DNA of 64,000 nucleotides from Romanomermis culicivorax (lineage: Eukaryota > Nematoda > Enoplea > Mermithida > Mermithidae). The notes under the pieces were generated by a model. The model saw only the letters and a program-made list of their open reading frames with translations. It had not been told where the DNA came from and ran no database searches. The stretch spans positions 248,001 through 312,000 of the forward strand of contig CAWUHX010000288.1 of the NCBI GenBank assembly GCA_963922205.1, given 5' to 3'. Both the position numbers and the translations under genes were made by a program. This document shows positions 26,101-36,364 of the stretch, one piece after another (positions within the stretch are counted from its first letter, which is position 1; each line of letters begins with the position of its first letter).

Positions 26101-29100
26101 AGTGAGCGAATTTCCAATTAAGCGATTCCCATGTGAGCAATTCCCAATTGAGCGAATTTCCAAGCGAGTGAATTCCCATTTGAGCGATTCCCAATTGAGC
26201 GAATTCCCAAGTAAGTAAATTCTCAAGTGATGAGCTAATTCCCAATTGGGCGATTCCAAACGAGTGATCGAGAATTAATAACACTTTCTTCATATTTTCT
26301 TTCTTTACCTAACATTTTCCTTTGTATGTATTTCTTTTTTCTTTCGTTTTCTGGGTGTATTGTTAATTTTTTTGTTTATGTATGTTTTAACGTTTTCATC
26401 TTTTGTCTCTACTTTCTTTCCTTTTCGTTTTTCTTGTCATCTACATTTTTCTTTTTTGCTCACGAAACAACACATTACAAATTGTCATTTTAAATAACCG
26501 TAGTCTCCTGTATGATTCTAGTACAGTTCAACATGCTTTGAGTCTTTCATCGTTGTGAGTGTGAAAATCTTCATAAAAACATAAACAAAAGAATGCTTAA
26601 CAAACAAAACATCAAGAGAAAGGAAACGTCAACAAAAATGAAGACATTAAGAATAAGTGAAAATAGGTGGGAAAGCATTAAAAAAGAAAGAAAACATCAG
26701 CAAGAAAGAAAGAAAAAAATGTGAAAAAAGAACGAGAAAAAAAATTAGGATAGATTGAAAGCAAAAAACTAAGACGAAAAGTAATGAAGAAAAATCCCAA
26801 AGGATAAAATTATGTAGAAAAATGAGCGTGCCGAATTATACGGGAGACTATGCTTATTAAAAATAAAAACTTCTAATTTGTTGTTTCATAAGCAAAAAAG
26901 AAAAAAGTAGATGAAAGGAAAAACGAAAGTGAAAGAAAGCAGAGACAAAAGATGAAAACGTAAAAACATACATACATGAAAACATTAACAATACACACAA
27001 AAAACAAAGAAAAAATACATGAAACATATAAGATAAAGAAAGAAAATATGAGGAAAGTGTTACTACGTTCTCGATCGCTCGTTTGGAATCACCCAATTGG
27101 GAATTGGCTCACTTGGCAATTCACTCAATTTGGAATCACTCACATGAGAATCGCTCACTTGGGAATTCGCTCAATTGAGAATTGCTCACATGGGAATCGC
27201 TCACTTGGGAATTTGCTCACTTGGGAATTCGCTCAATTGGGAATCGCCCACTTAAGAATCGCTCACTTGAGAATAGCTCACTTGAGAATCGCTCACTTGA
27301 GAATCGCTCACTTAGGAATCGCTCACTTAGGAATCGCTCATTTGGGATCGCTCACATTGGAATACCCTCCTACTACCTTCTTCAGGCTATGACAGTTAGA
27401 ATAATTTTAATAAATTCTTAGTCAGCTACAGTAAACAGGAAATGGGCTACAGGATGATTCACGATGACCTATCTTTCACATTTTAGAAAAACGGCACCTT
27501 CAAAGCTACTATCGTCGTCCAAGCCAACAATCTGGGTATTCCTGGTTTGGTCACCTCTATGGATGCGATATACGAAGTTTCTTGCGATTATAGTCAATTC
27601 TTGGCCAAAAAAGTCGATACCAACGCAAACTTGCACGTTGAGTAAGCCCAACTTGCTCGTGAAGATATAGTCCATTCGGTGTGTGCATCATTTCTTAAGG
27701 GGTCCAACGCCGGCGTTGATCCAACCGCGCGGCAAAGTCGATTTAAGCAGTCCGGTCACTATGCAGCTGACTGGCAAGGGTGGTCCTTTATTGCAGGCCA
27801 AATTGGGCGACACGTTGGAGTTGAGATTCGAAATGATGGCCCTCGATTCGAAATTGGATTTCTTTGTGAAAGAATGTGTTGCTGAGAGAGGCGGCCCAGC
27901 GCCACCAGGTAATTCAGAGTTGTTCACGAATTTGGCAACTTACTCCATACTTGGCGTATTTGACATACTCCATGACTACTTTTTTACAAAAAGAGACAAT
28001 TATAATCTATAGAGAGATAACAAGAAAAAAATCGACTCTATTCCTGACCTTCTCGAAAATTATCCTTAAAAATCATCAACAATTATTTCAATAAAAATCT
28101 GCAAATCGTTTTCAAACATGACACCTAATCAGATTTTGTTCGAAAACATTTCATCTGTTTCCTTCGTTCTTTATAGGATTATCGTGCGGTGGCCCAGACT
28201 GCCCCGGCGCCAACCAAGGAGGCTACCAGCAGCCCCAACAACCCAACGCCTATCCACCTCCGACCAACACGGCCGGTGGCTATTCGGCGTCCGGCCTTGG
28301 TTCCAGCTCCGGCGGCTACGCCAAACGATTCAAACGTCAATACGGCGGCGGGCCTCCAGCGGTTAGTCCACCAGCCGGCTATTCGTCCGCTTCGCAACAG
28401 GGCAACCAAAATCAACCAGTTTTCGGAAGCCCCAACTTGCCGGGCGGTGTAGGGGGTCGATGCGGCCCGTCCGGATGCTTCTTGTCCGGCGGAGGTGGCG
28501 GAAAAGCAGTCAATCCGAATCAGTTGAAGTTGATCGAAAAAGGGTGTGTACGTTACAGGATTAGCCAAAAATATTCAATCTTTAATAAAAAAAAGAGAAA
28601 AGACAGCTTTTTTGTATTTCGTTCGAAAACCATAGATCCATCAGGTGTGGAACCACTGATTCTTGCCACTCAAATGTGTTTTCCATAAGTTTTGTGGAGC
28701 TCGTTGTTAGAAGATTTCTTGATCTGTGGCTTATGTTTTTTAATGCGTCATATAAATTCACAAAACTGGTTATCACTCTCATTATCCAGAGCCGTCATTT
28801 TCTGAAGTTACTGTAATGCATGAAAAACTTTTTTGCAGATGCCCAACTCCCGCTGTAGCCCAAAAAATTATAACAGCGCCCGTCAAAAGGGTCAGCGATA
28901 CAGTAAAAACTGTAGAATTGAATGCTTTCCGATTCGACGGCAGCCGAACAGTTCGAATCATTTGTCAGTTGGATATTTGTAGGAACAAGTGCAATCCTGT
29001 AAGTTCAGGAAAATTCGATGTGATCGTGCCTTCTTATTCTCATTTTCTCTTTTCCTTTTTTCTTATGTTCTTGTTTTTGTTCTTCTTTGTCTGTTTGTCT

Positions 29101-30499
29101 TTTTTGTTTTTCTTTGCCTTTTCCTTTGTCTTTTTTGTTTTTCTCTTGTTTTTCTTTTTTTATTTTTCTTTCTATATTTTCTCGTTTCTTTTTTCTTTCT
29201 GATTTCTCCTTTTTCATTTTCTCTTCCCTTTTCTTTTTTCGTATTTTTTCTGTTTTCTAATTTCCATTTCCTCTTTTTATATTTTTTGTTTTTGTTTTTG
29301 TTCTTGTTTTTTCTTTTTTATTTTTCCTCTTTTGTTTTTCTTCATTATTCTTTATTCGTCGTTCATATTTACAATGTGTCTCTCATAAAATGCTTTTAAA
29401 CTGAAAAATGACAAAAATCGTCATTGTCTTCAAAATCGTTTACAAAAATCTCTCACAAAATTTTTCGTTAAAAAATTGTTGAGCGCATAAATTATCAATT
29501 CTACATATATGACTTATAGTGTAGGAAAAAATCATGTAAATTTGTACTTGATTTTCACTTTTATGATTTACAAGATTTTATCAAAACAGACTACAGTACT
29601 TTTAGGTAATTCATTCTCATTCTTACTCAGACAACCTGTCCCATCGGCGGTTCGAATCAAGAATCTTGGGGTCGCAAAAAACGTGCCTTCATCAAAGAAC
29701 CTATTGTCGTCGCCGGTTTTAATCATTTCAATAGGAGATTCTACACCGAAAACGACACATTCCATTGTGAGAAAATAGATGTTATGCATGATCAGGTTTT
29801 AGAAAATTAAAAATAGTATATTATCAATATATTTGGTAGATGTGAAAACCTACGCGAAAGACATTGAAAGTTTATAAATTTATTTAATTTCTAAAATTTT
29901 TACAGATGAAACTGATCGATATAGAGTGCCAAAATACAGTACGGCCATCAGTTCATTCGTTGTGGTTGATCCGGACGAGGAAGTAGCTCAACCGACGAAT
30001 AGCCTTGCTCAAAAAAGTTCCTTAGAAATTGTAGACGAAGCACCCACCAGTAAGTTTCACGTTTTACTTTGCTTTGCAATTTCAATTATTTGCTTTTTCT
30101 TGGGGTGCTTGTCAATTTTGAAGTGAGAAGCAAATGTATTTCATATGGTTGGAAATTTTTGATTCTTCTCAATATTAACCTTTGACATTTTTTAACTTAA
30201 AAATCTTAGAAGTAAAAGCATTGAACAATTTTGAGGATGACATTTATTTTCTGTCATTTTTTCAATTAACAAAGCAAGCATTTAACAAAAAACAGACTGT
30301 AATGTAGATATGCATTATAATCAATTTGTTTTCTTACTCAGTCGTTGAAATCGAAAGCGTCCAGGAACCGGGCAAAGTGTGCTTACCCAAAGTGACATTT
30401 CTGACTGTGTTCATATTTTTAACTGGCTTGATGGTGGCGCAGGCCGCCGGAGTCACGATTTGCCTGGCATTACGATTCAAGAGAAAGAAAAAAGTATAA
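17157..30499 (+). CDS. noah-1: NOAH/NompA-type PAN and ZP domain apical matrix protein
   Basis: Exons: 17157-17262, 18740-18870, 18979-19114, 20183-20292, 20351-20519, 20574-20710, 21833-21980, 22135-22258, 22317-22613, 23696-23835, 24246-24498, 24604-24769, 24826-24928, 25155-25498, 27487-27641, 27700-27908, 28177-28543, 28839-28998, 29631-29766, 29906-30049, 30342-30499. All junctions are GT-AG and in phase, giving about 1230 residues. Order: signal peptide (MIIRFIFGYVVLIALW), six Cys-rich PAN/apple modules (about 40-620), a ZP module (about 625-1090) split by Gly/Gln/Pro-rich linkers (674-770 and 913-1010), a furin-type site RKKR at 1100-1103, and a membrane helix about 1197-1222 with a short basic tail. 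Drosophila NompA and worm NOAH-1/2 share this layout and act in apical extracellular matrix of cuticle and sense organs. The choice between noah-1 and noah-2 is uncertain. Exon 1 was chosen by signal peptide and splice phase. Confidence 0.85.
17480..18640. repeat. Degenerate tandem repeat in NOAH-type gene intron 1
   Basis: Loose recurrences of a roughly 40-50 bp theme containing CACTCTTTTGCA, then GGTT or ATT, then TTGATGACAGACC, at about 17500, 17650, 18180, 18410, 18490 and 18580. It is heavily diverged and non-coding. Confidence 0.35.
19300..19650 (+). repeat. Repeat copy in intron 3, inverted partner at 30.76-31.09 kb
   Basis: Shares CGACGCAGTTCTGTCCAAAT, then TCGATGATTTTGGC, then TTGCCTTTCCCAT-like sequence and GCGTTTTTCTA with the minus strand of 30760-31090. 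It also shares GCTGCATCGATCATTTC on the opposite strand near 19325-19360. It lies between NOAH exons 3 and 4. Confidence 0.5.
20790..21360 (-). other. Possible insertion in intron 6, retroelement-like
   Basis: A less AT-rich block between NOAH exons 6 and 7. On the minus strand two overlapping frames of 64-83 codons (21344-21083) run into a stretch with GGGCTCTAGGCCCAGG and AATAAA-like sequence. No reverse transcriptase or integrase motif is visible. It may be an LTR fragment; this is a weak call. Confidence 0.25.
22960..23330 (+). repeat. ATTCACATTCAG-type degenerate tandem repeat
   Basis: Imperfect 6-12 bp units of ATTCAC, ATTCAG, ATTCAT and ATTCAA run through intron 9 of the NOAH-type gene. 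It is non-coding; the serine/histidine-rich frames seen here come from the repeat. Confidence 0.6.
23425..23664. repeat. Dispersed MITE-like repeat B, intron 9 copy
   Basis: Contains TTTTACTGTAGGATCTTTTA, then ACTCAAAAAATTG, then GCTCACAAAT, and ends TTTACAAGCATTTCAAGAAA followed by ACAGACTAT. The family has inverse ends (ATAGTCTGTTTTT...AAATGCTTGTAAA). Other copies are at 29384-29596, 46500-46735 and 59868-60106, with fragments at 14773-14900 and 22700-22800. Confidence 0.55.
25635..27385. mobile_element. Foldback-type element with tandem-repeat arms, NOAH intron 14
   Basis: The left arm (25635-26517) starts with about 600 bp of repeats of GCGATTCCCAAGTGA and GCGAATTCCCAATTGA, then a pyrimidine-rich unique part. 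The right arm (26836-27385) is the inverse: a purine-rich part, then TCACTTGGGAATTCGC repeats. The inner parts pair base for base over long stretches (for example TTTTCATCTTTTGTCTCT at 26393 against AGAGACAAAAGATGAAAA at 26940). The loop is about 318 nt. The ends TAGGGTACCTACTACC and CTCCTACTACCT are similar. Long TIRs built of short tandem units are the hallmark of Foldback (FB) elements. It encodes no transposase, and it lies wholly within one intron between NOAH exons 14 and 15. Confidence 0.8.
29030..29350 (+). repeat. Pyrimidine-rich low-complexity tract in intron 18
   Basis: TTTTC/CTTTT-rich DNA that gives long Phe/Leu frames on + and Lys/Glu frames on -. There is no coding evidence. 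Confidence 0.7.
29384..29596. repeat. Dispersed repeat B, intron 18 copy
   Basis: Has the family start AAAATGCTTTTAAACTGAAA, an ACAAAATTTTTCGTTAAAAA core, and the end TTTACAAGATTTTATCAAAA followed by ACAGACTAC. It ends about 35 bp before NOAH exon 19. Confidence 0.5.
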
Positions 30500-30539
30500 C
30501 TTCCACACGCGTGTCATACTGTACAATGTGAAATTCTCA

Positions 30540-31090
30540 TCAAGTGTGTTTTTTCGCCGATGCGTGATGATCAAACTCTGTTGCTTTTTCCATGTTCACA
30601 TTCCTATTGTTGGAATTTGTGCTCTTTATAATGCGGTATTCGTCGTGTATTTTTGAAGTTTTATAGTCTATGTATAAATTTCGAGTTGATTTTAGTAAAT
30701 AATGGTAAAAACGCCATCTTAAATAATTCCCAAATATTACACCAAGCATGCTTCCTAACAGAAAAACCATTTCATTTAAAATGCATCGAAAACCAGTGGA
30801 AAGCTGTTTAGAAAAACGCTGAATAATGATAACAGGAAAAGCCAAAATCATCGAAAAAGTGATGCTAGTGAATTTGGACAGAACTGCGTCGATACCTGAG
30901 TGCTTCTCGCAAAATTTCGACTTACTTAACCACTTTATGTAATTAAATTTTCAGCTGCTGTTCTATATTTCCCGCTTGCTGACGAATTTTTTTTTCGTTG
31001 ATTACAGTAGTAAGCTTGCTAGCTTTTTCCGTATCTTACTTTCATTGGGTAGCTGCATCGATCATTTCGTAATAGATGGATAATGCAATC
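30540..31090 (-). repeat. Repeat downstream of the NOAH-type gene with a 103-codon frame
   Basis: 30760-31090 on the minus strand matches 19300-19650. It contains a 103-codon frame (30851-30540) with two hydrophobic stretches that starts MILAFPVIIIQRF; the intron copy starts MILAFPILIEKL but is short. It could be a small gene duplicated with the repeat, or chance. No family is recognised, and it overlaps the likely 3' UTR of the upstream gene. Confidence 0.35.
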
Positions 31091-31289
31091 CTGATCTGCG
31101 TACATAATTCGAACCATAATTCATTTACAACTCGTTAAATGTGCAGATGACTGTTGGTCGGTTCGGGACAATTTGTCTCCGGGTCAGATCTTAGTAAACA
31201 GGCTATTACCGTAATAAAAAAAACGCGATAAGATAAAATTACTGTATGTTTGAGAGATGAAAATACTTTCCGGTGTTTTTTGTTCGCCT

Positions 31290-31599
31290 CAGTGTTTTTT
31301 TTTGTGCAAAAACATGGTTTTTGGCAAAAGAAACTATTAAAGATTAAATTGTAAGGGAAGGTAGACATGCTAAAAGCCGCGCCTGAGCTTGCTTATAAAG
31401 AATAATGATTATTAAAGTTATAACCGGCGTGAAGCGCCGGAAAATTTTCAGATTTGGACCTCCTAAAATGCACCAAAATGCATCTTTTCAATATAAAAAC
31501 CCCAAATTTTTCTTCCACATTTGTGGAAAGACCTCAAAAATTTTTTCCACATTCCAGATTTTTTCCACATTATAGTGCAAATGTGGAAAAAAAACAGTG
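31290..31599 (+). mobile_element. hAT-type fragment with different words at its two ends
   Basis: Begins CAGTGTTTTTTTTTGTGC and ends GTGGAAAAAAAACAGTG. The interior 31355-31500 matches 10352-10500 of the nested 9.58-10.59 kb element, including AAGGTAGACATGCTAAAAGC. The right end carries TTCCAC/GTGGAA words in the shared spacer frame. No matching 8-bp duplication is visible, so it is probably a rearranged or chimeric copy. Confidence 0.6.
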
Positions 31600-33505
31600 A
31601 TTTGTGTCAATTGGCACAAACGACCAAAAAAATTTGGGCCAATGGCACAAAAAAATTTTCTCCCTAAAAGCATAAGAATCTTTTAAAAAGTTTTATGCCG
31701 AAGGTTTGATAGAAACATACTTACATATATAAGATTAAAGATACTTCTTTCACCGCACCGCACTAATTCACATGAAACATGCACGTCGTGCCTACCTCAT
31801 TTTTATCTAACCGCGTCAGTTGAGGAAAACTGATCGAAAAAAACGGTTCATACAATGCGAAAAGAAATTGGATGCTGCTAGAATTCAACTATTTCTACAG
31901 AATTGGACAGGAAGTGTATATTTTTTTAATTTTCGACTACGAATTTCTTTTTAACAACGATGTAAAGAAACTGAGCTAAAAGTGACACGAGTTTTGGTCG
32001 AAAATTGTTCCAACAACAATGTAAATTTTTCTATTTGAATCAAACACCAAAAATAAACTTTCAGTTATCAATCGCACTAAATGAATAGAGGAAGTTGAGA
32101 ATTTCTATTCATACATCAGTCATTGACAATATCAAAGTTTGTTGCGATGATACAAATATGCAATTCGAATATTTATATCCCAGAACTTGAGTTTTGGAGA
32201 TCACTTAATTTCAATTACCAAGAGAGCTCACAGCTTAAGTTTCTTGATAATTAGAGCTTTCACATCCCATGATACTTCTAACCTGGTTGTCTCGGACAGA
32301 AATTTTCAAAGTGAAATTCTGAGTCTTTTCCGGGTCATTTTCCTAGAATTTTCCATTTTTTTCAGATTTTTTAACCAAGTTGTAAAATGGTAAAAAGTAT
32401 GTATGTACAAAGTGCACAGCAAAATCTTAATCGCAGTGATTTTTCCTGTTTTAATCTGTCTATAACTATCATGATTTATAACACTCACTGAGTGAGAAAA
32501 TATATAAATAAGATCCACAGAAAAATCGAATTAAATGTTAATTGGATAATAGTATTTGACTTTCGGAGTGTCGCGCTCGAGCCAAATCCGATGAATAAAA
32601 ATCGGTACGAGGCAACAAGAAATTTTGATCTTTTAGAGAGCACAAAAATCTACTTTTTCAAGTTCTCAGACTTTTCCAATTTTCTTCTGACTTTCCAGGT
32701 TTTCCACTGAGTACGCTGGTATGTCGTAAAAAGTGTGTAGACTCTTGAATAAACGATAGAGATTGCGTCCTGTCCATTTGCTACAAGATAAATTTACTAT
32801 GCATCTGGTTCCCTACCCTCATTTGGCATGGCAACCATCAAAACGATTCGGAAACCAACCAACTTTTTGGGCTGGCTGGTACCAGATGAACTGATAGAGT
32901 TTGTCCAGGTATGGATGAAGCTATGCTTGGATAGCTTGGAAATACGTCGGCTACGCGTTGCATTATGTATGATGTTTCTAATTATTGAGGGACAATCCTG
33001 TCTCCAAAAATCGGACTTTTTTAGTAGCAGCGATTTCGAGTCTACCCGTCGTAAAAATGACCACAAACTCCAAACTGGTTAAGCAAAAAGAAATATTAGG
33101 TTATGATTTCTCCAATAGATATATTAATATCTGGAATCGACTTCAAAAGGAAATTCTCAGTTTTTCCAATTTACACACTTTTTCCTCGTTCTCGTCTAAT
33201 TATATTTTGTATTGTAATTTTGCGTTCACTTTGACAGGTAATAAAGTCTTTCATTTCATTTTTGAATAAAATCCGCTTGCGTTAGAGGCAAATAAAAGCC
33301 TATTCATCAATATTATATTAATTGACAGGGCGCATAGCGCCGAGAAAATTTCGCTTTTTCAGCCCTTAAAATGTCTAAAAATCGAGACAAGTCTTCGACC
33401 GGTCAAAAAGTTTACGCCAAGTGGCTCAAATGTCCTAAGTTTTCTTGTGCCATTCCAATTTTTTTGGGCCAAAAACCATGTTTTGGCACAAAAAGACACT
33501 GGCAC
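31600..33505 (+). mobile_element. hAT family A copy, interrupted by about 1.1 kb
   Basis: 31600-32165 matches the End-2 half and interior of family A (for example ACTGATCGAAAAAAACGG, GACAATATCAAAGTTTGTTG). 33266-33505 matches the other half and ends GGCACAAAAAGACACTG. The 32170-33265 stretch between them does not match the sister copy at 33506-34352, so it is an insertion; I see no recognisable coding in it. The outer CAGTG end on the left is missing. Confidence 0.6.
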
Positions 33506-34352
33506 GGACATTTGTGCCAATTGGCACAAAAGTTCAAAAAAATTTGTGCCAATGGCACAAGAAAAAATTTTCATCCTAAAAACATTACTGAAAACCGTTA
33601 AAAAGTCTTATGCCAAAAGCTTGTTAAAAACATAACTAAAGATACTATCACCGCAGTAATTTGCATAAAAATCGTGCCAACTCTATCTTATCCAACCACG
33701 TCAGTGAAACTGATCGAGAAAACGGTTTATGTACGTTTCGAAAAGAAATTTAATGCCGTGAGAATTCAGATATTCTTATAGAATTCGTCAGGAAGTTTCT
33801 ATTTTTCTTTTTCGGCTGCGAATTTCTTCCTATGTAACAACGATGTAAAGATTAAATTAAGGATGTCTATAATTGCTTTCTCCTGAAAAAACCAAGTCAA
33901 AAGTCGCGTCGCGTAAATTTTTGGCTGAAAAATTGTGCCAACAATGTCAATTTTTCTGTTCGAATCAAACACCCAGAAAAAAATTTCGGTTCTCAATATA
34001 CCACTGATGAACGAAAAGAGGAAGCTAACAATTTCTATTCATTAATCATTGTAATAGTCATCATTCATTGACAATCTCAAAGTCTGTTGCGATACTACAA
34101 ATGAACTATTCAAATAGAATTCGCTCGCGTTCGAGACAAATAAAAGTAGTTAACATTATAATGATTGACTCGACGCCATGCGCGAAAAAATTTCACGTTT
34201 TCAGCCCCTAAAATGACTAAAAATCAAGGAAATTTTGCCTTAGACCAGTCAAAAAATTTGTGCCAATTGGCAAAAACGCTAATTTTTTGTGCCATTCGAA
34301 ATTTTTTTGTGTGCCAAAAACCATGTTGTGGCACAAAAAACACTGCTGTAAA
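33506..34352 (+). mobile_element. hAT family A copy, left tip missing
   Basis: Begins GCACGGACATTTGTGCC, that is End 2 without its CAGCGTTTTTTTTGT tip, abutting the CACTG end of the preceding copy. It ends GGCACAAAAAACACTG. It is collinear with the minus strand of 9139-9583 plus 10830-11270. It is non-coding. Confidence 0.65.
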
Positions 34353-34359
34353 GGCCCCT

Positions 34360-34920
34360 TTAAGGCCCATAAATGTCCGACTTTAAGATTTTTTCCACAT
34401 GAGAACTGGAGCCAAAACTATGTGCACTTTTAGGCTTTTTTGAGGTTTTTAAAACATTCTGATATTTTTAGAGCCGTTAATTCATAAAAATTGAAGAAAA
34501 ACTTGAAATTTTCGAGTTTGAAGGCTGCATAATTTGCAAGCATTGTGGAACAAATTTTCCAGCAAACTAATAGCATAATGACTTTGAATTACATGAGAAA
34601 TCAACCGCTAAAGCCTCTACGATGGCAAGTGAGAGCTCAAAAAAGATGTTAATCTTCCGATAGAATTTTTTGGGTATTGGCATTCTGCGACACTGGAAAA
34701 TCAATTTTCCGAGTATTTACTTCAAGAATTATAGATTCGAATTTTCTGTTCAAAAATCTTAATTTCTAGAAATTTGTGATTTGAAAAATTTTGAAACCGA
34801 TAATTAGGTTTTTATTTTTTTTGAAAATCATGAACCAAATGCTCCTAAGCCTAAATTTTTAAGTGTCAAATTTAAATTTTGAGAGCCAAAAATTGTAATT
34901 TATAAATATCGAAAAATAGG
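34360..34920 (+). repeat. hAT-debris repeat related to 9.67-10.07 kb
   Basis: Shares long stretches with the interior of the nested 9584-10591 element, such as TTGAAATTTTCGAGTTT, GAATTACATGAGAAATC and GGAAAATCAATTTTCC. No intact ends. Confidence 0.55.
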
Positions 34921-34928
34921 CTTGTAAC

Positions 34929-35089
34929 CAGGGATTTTTTCCGCACAGTGCGGATTTTTTGGGGTCGTGCGTGCGGTAAATTTTTAGAGAGTTTTCCGCA
35001 AGGGAACGGATACTTTTTAATGGTGATGCGGAAATTTTTCTGGCCGATTTCCGCAAGATGCGGAACGACCGGTGCGGAAAAAAACCCTA
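34929..35089. mobile_element. 161-bp hAT MITE, CCGCA words
   Basis: Left end CAGGGATTTTTTCCGCAC; the right end is the inverse of TAGGGTTTTTTTCCGCAC. The exact 8-bp duplication CTTGTAAC lies at 34921-34928 and 35090-35097. The word CCGCA or its inverse TGCGG occurs about eight times. It is too short to code. Confidence 0.8.
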
Positions 35090-35472
35090 CTTGTAACACA
35101 CTGTAGAATCTTTTCAAAATTTTATTTCCAACCAGTGTTTTTCGGATAAAGGCCTCTTTCTATGTTCTCAACGATCGGCCAAGAAATCTTTGTTCGCAAA
35201 ACACTTCTTTGTATGCAAAAACACGATATCTCGTGTATTTTTACACAAATCTTCTACCAAGATAGCATTTGAGTTCATGTCCATCGGACACAAAAGTATA
35301 GGGTATTTAGAATGCAGCTTTTGCTCTTATTTTTCTGTTGTTTCCTACCTTTTCGGCGCTACGTGCCAAAAAATTTTTCAGGTCCTGATATTCTAAAATG
35401 CTGGAAAACTAGAATAACTTATTCACTAAGCATAAGGTTTAAAATCTTGGTTCATTTCACATTAGGATAACG

Positions 35473-36081
35473 ATGAAAGGTTTATCGAATTTCCTATCGC
35501 GATCAAATTTACGATCTTCAATCCGTGTTAATATGTTCCAGTCATGTTCAAATCGCTTGATATATAGATCGCACGGTTCAAGCTCAACAAGTGATTCGGA
35601 AGTCAATCGATCATCAAAGTGAGTAGAATTGAATTCTGGAACATTTAATTGGAAGAAATTTTGGGGAAGAATCAAGTTTCGGTAAATCTGAAGCTGTAGA
35701 AGGAATCTTTGAAGCATTCGACATCTCGTTGGGATTGCATATTCTGTTCGAAAAAATTATTCCTGTATTTTGCGGAAGTTGCTGAAATAGAAGAACGATT
35801 TTTCAACTAATTGGTCTTACGCCAATATATATTTCCCCATTATCAGATTACGCGAAGATAACGAACAAAGAACGCCGCGCGGTCGTTTGGACAATCTCTC
35901 CACTTTGCCTAAAAAATCTGATATCGAAGACAAAAGCCGTCACAGGGACGCGGAAAAGGAACCTTTATCGCCCTGGCCCAACGGTGTTAATCCTCATACG
36001 GGTGAAAAGGGCGGTCCGAAAGGGCCCGAACCGACCAGATACGGCGATTGGGAACGTAAAGGTCGCGTTTCGGATTTTTGA
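35473..36081 (+). CDS. SDHAF4: Succinate dehydrogenase assembly factor 4
   Basis: Two exons, 35473-35618 and 35847-36081, join in phase to give 126 residues. SDHAF4 is a mitochondrial matrix chaperone that binds flavinated SDHA and helps assemble complex II. The N-terminus ([19 protein letters not shown]) is Arg/Ser/Leu-rich with no acidic residue, as in a matrix targeting peptide. The C-terminal 40 residues carry the family signature: [26 protein letters not shown], and the terminal RKGRVSDF. The length is typical. The start is the only ATG giving a targeting peptide in the right phase. A poly(A) signal follows at 36356. The gene sits in ordinary sequence just after hAT debris, with EEFSEC 1.25 kb downstream on the same strand. 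Confidence 0.93.
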
Positions 36082-36355
36082 CGGAACTTTATTGTTCAAC
36101 CAATGAGATTTAACGTTGTAACTTTATTCCTTAGCCTGAACACGGAAGTGAAATGCGAATTTCAGGACAGTAGCTTGAAGATTTTAGTTTCAGGGGCATG
36201 AACGCTAAAATGTACAGCTTATGCATTCTACTCTAAAATCAAATAGTAAGGTTGTAAGCATTCTAAGTTCCAAATTGTTAAATTCGCAAAAATGAGTCTT
36301 TTTACCCCGCGTGATGTACGTTATATTTCTGATATATATTACAACGAGTTTTTCG

Positions 36356-36361
36356 AATAAA
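36356..36361 (+). other. Poly(A) signal AATAAA of SDHAF4
   Basis: An AATAAA lies 275 bp past the SDHAF4 stop, followed by T-rich sequence. This would give a 3' UTR of roughly 290 bp. Confidence 0.55.
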
Positions 36362-36364
36362 TAT

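Noticed and set aside
25649..26250. Regular direct repeats with short spacers, CRISPR-like at first sight
   Set aside because: A eukaryotic tandem array forming the arm of an inverted foldback element; spacers are not unique and there are no cas genes.
31282..31607. 8-bp target duplication around the 31.3-31.6 kb hAT fragment
   Set aside because: Flanks GTTCGCCT and ATTTGTGT do not match, so the fragment is treated as rearranged.
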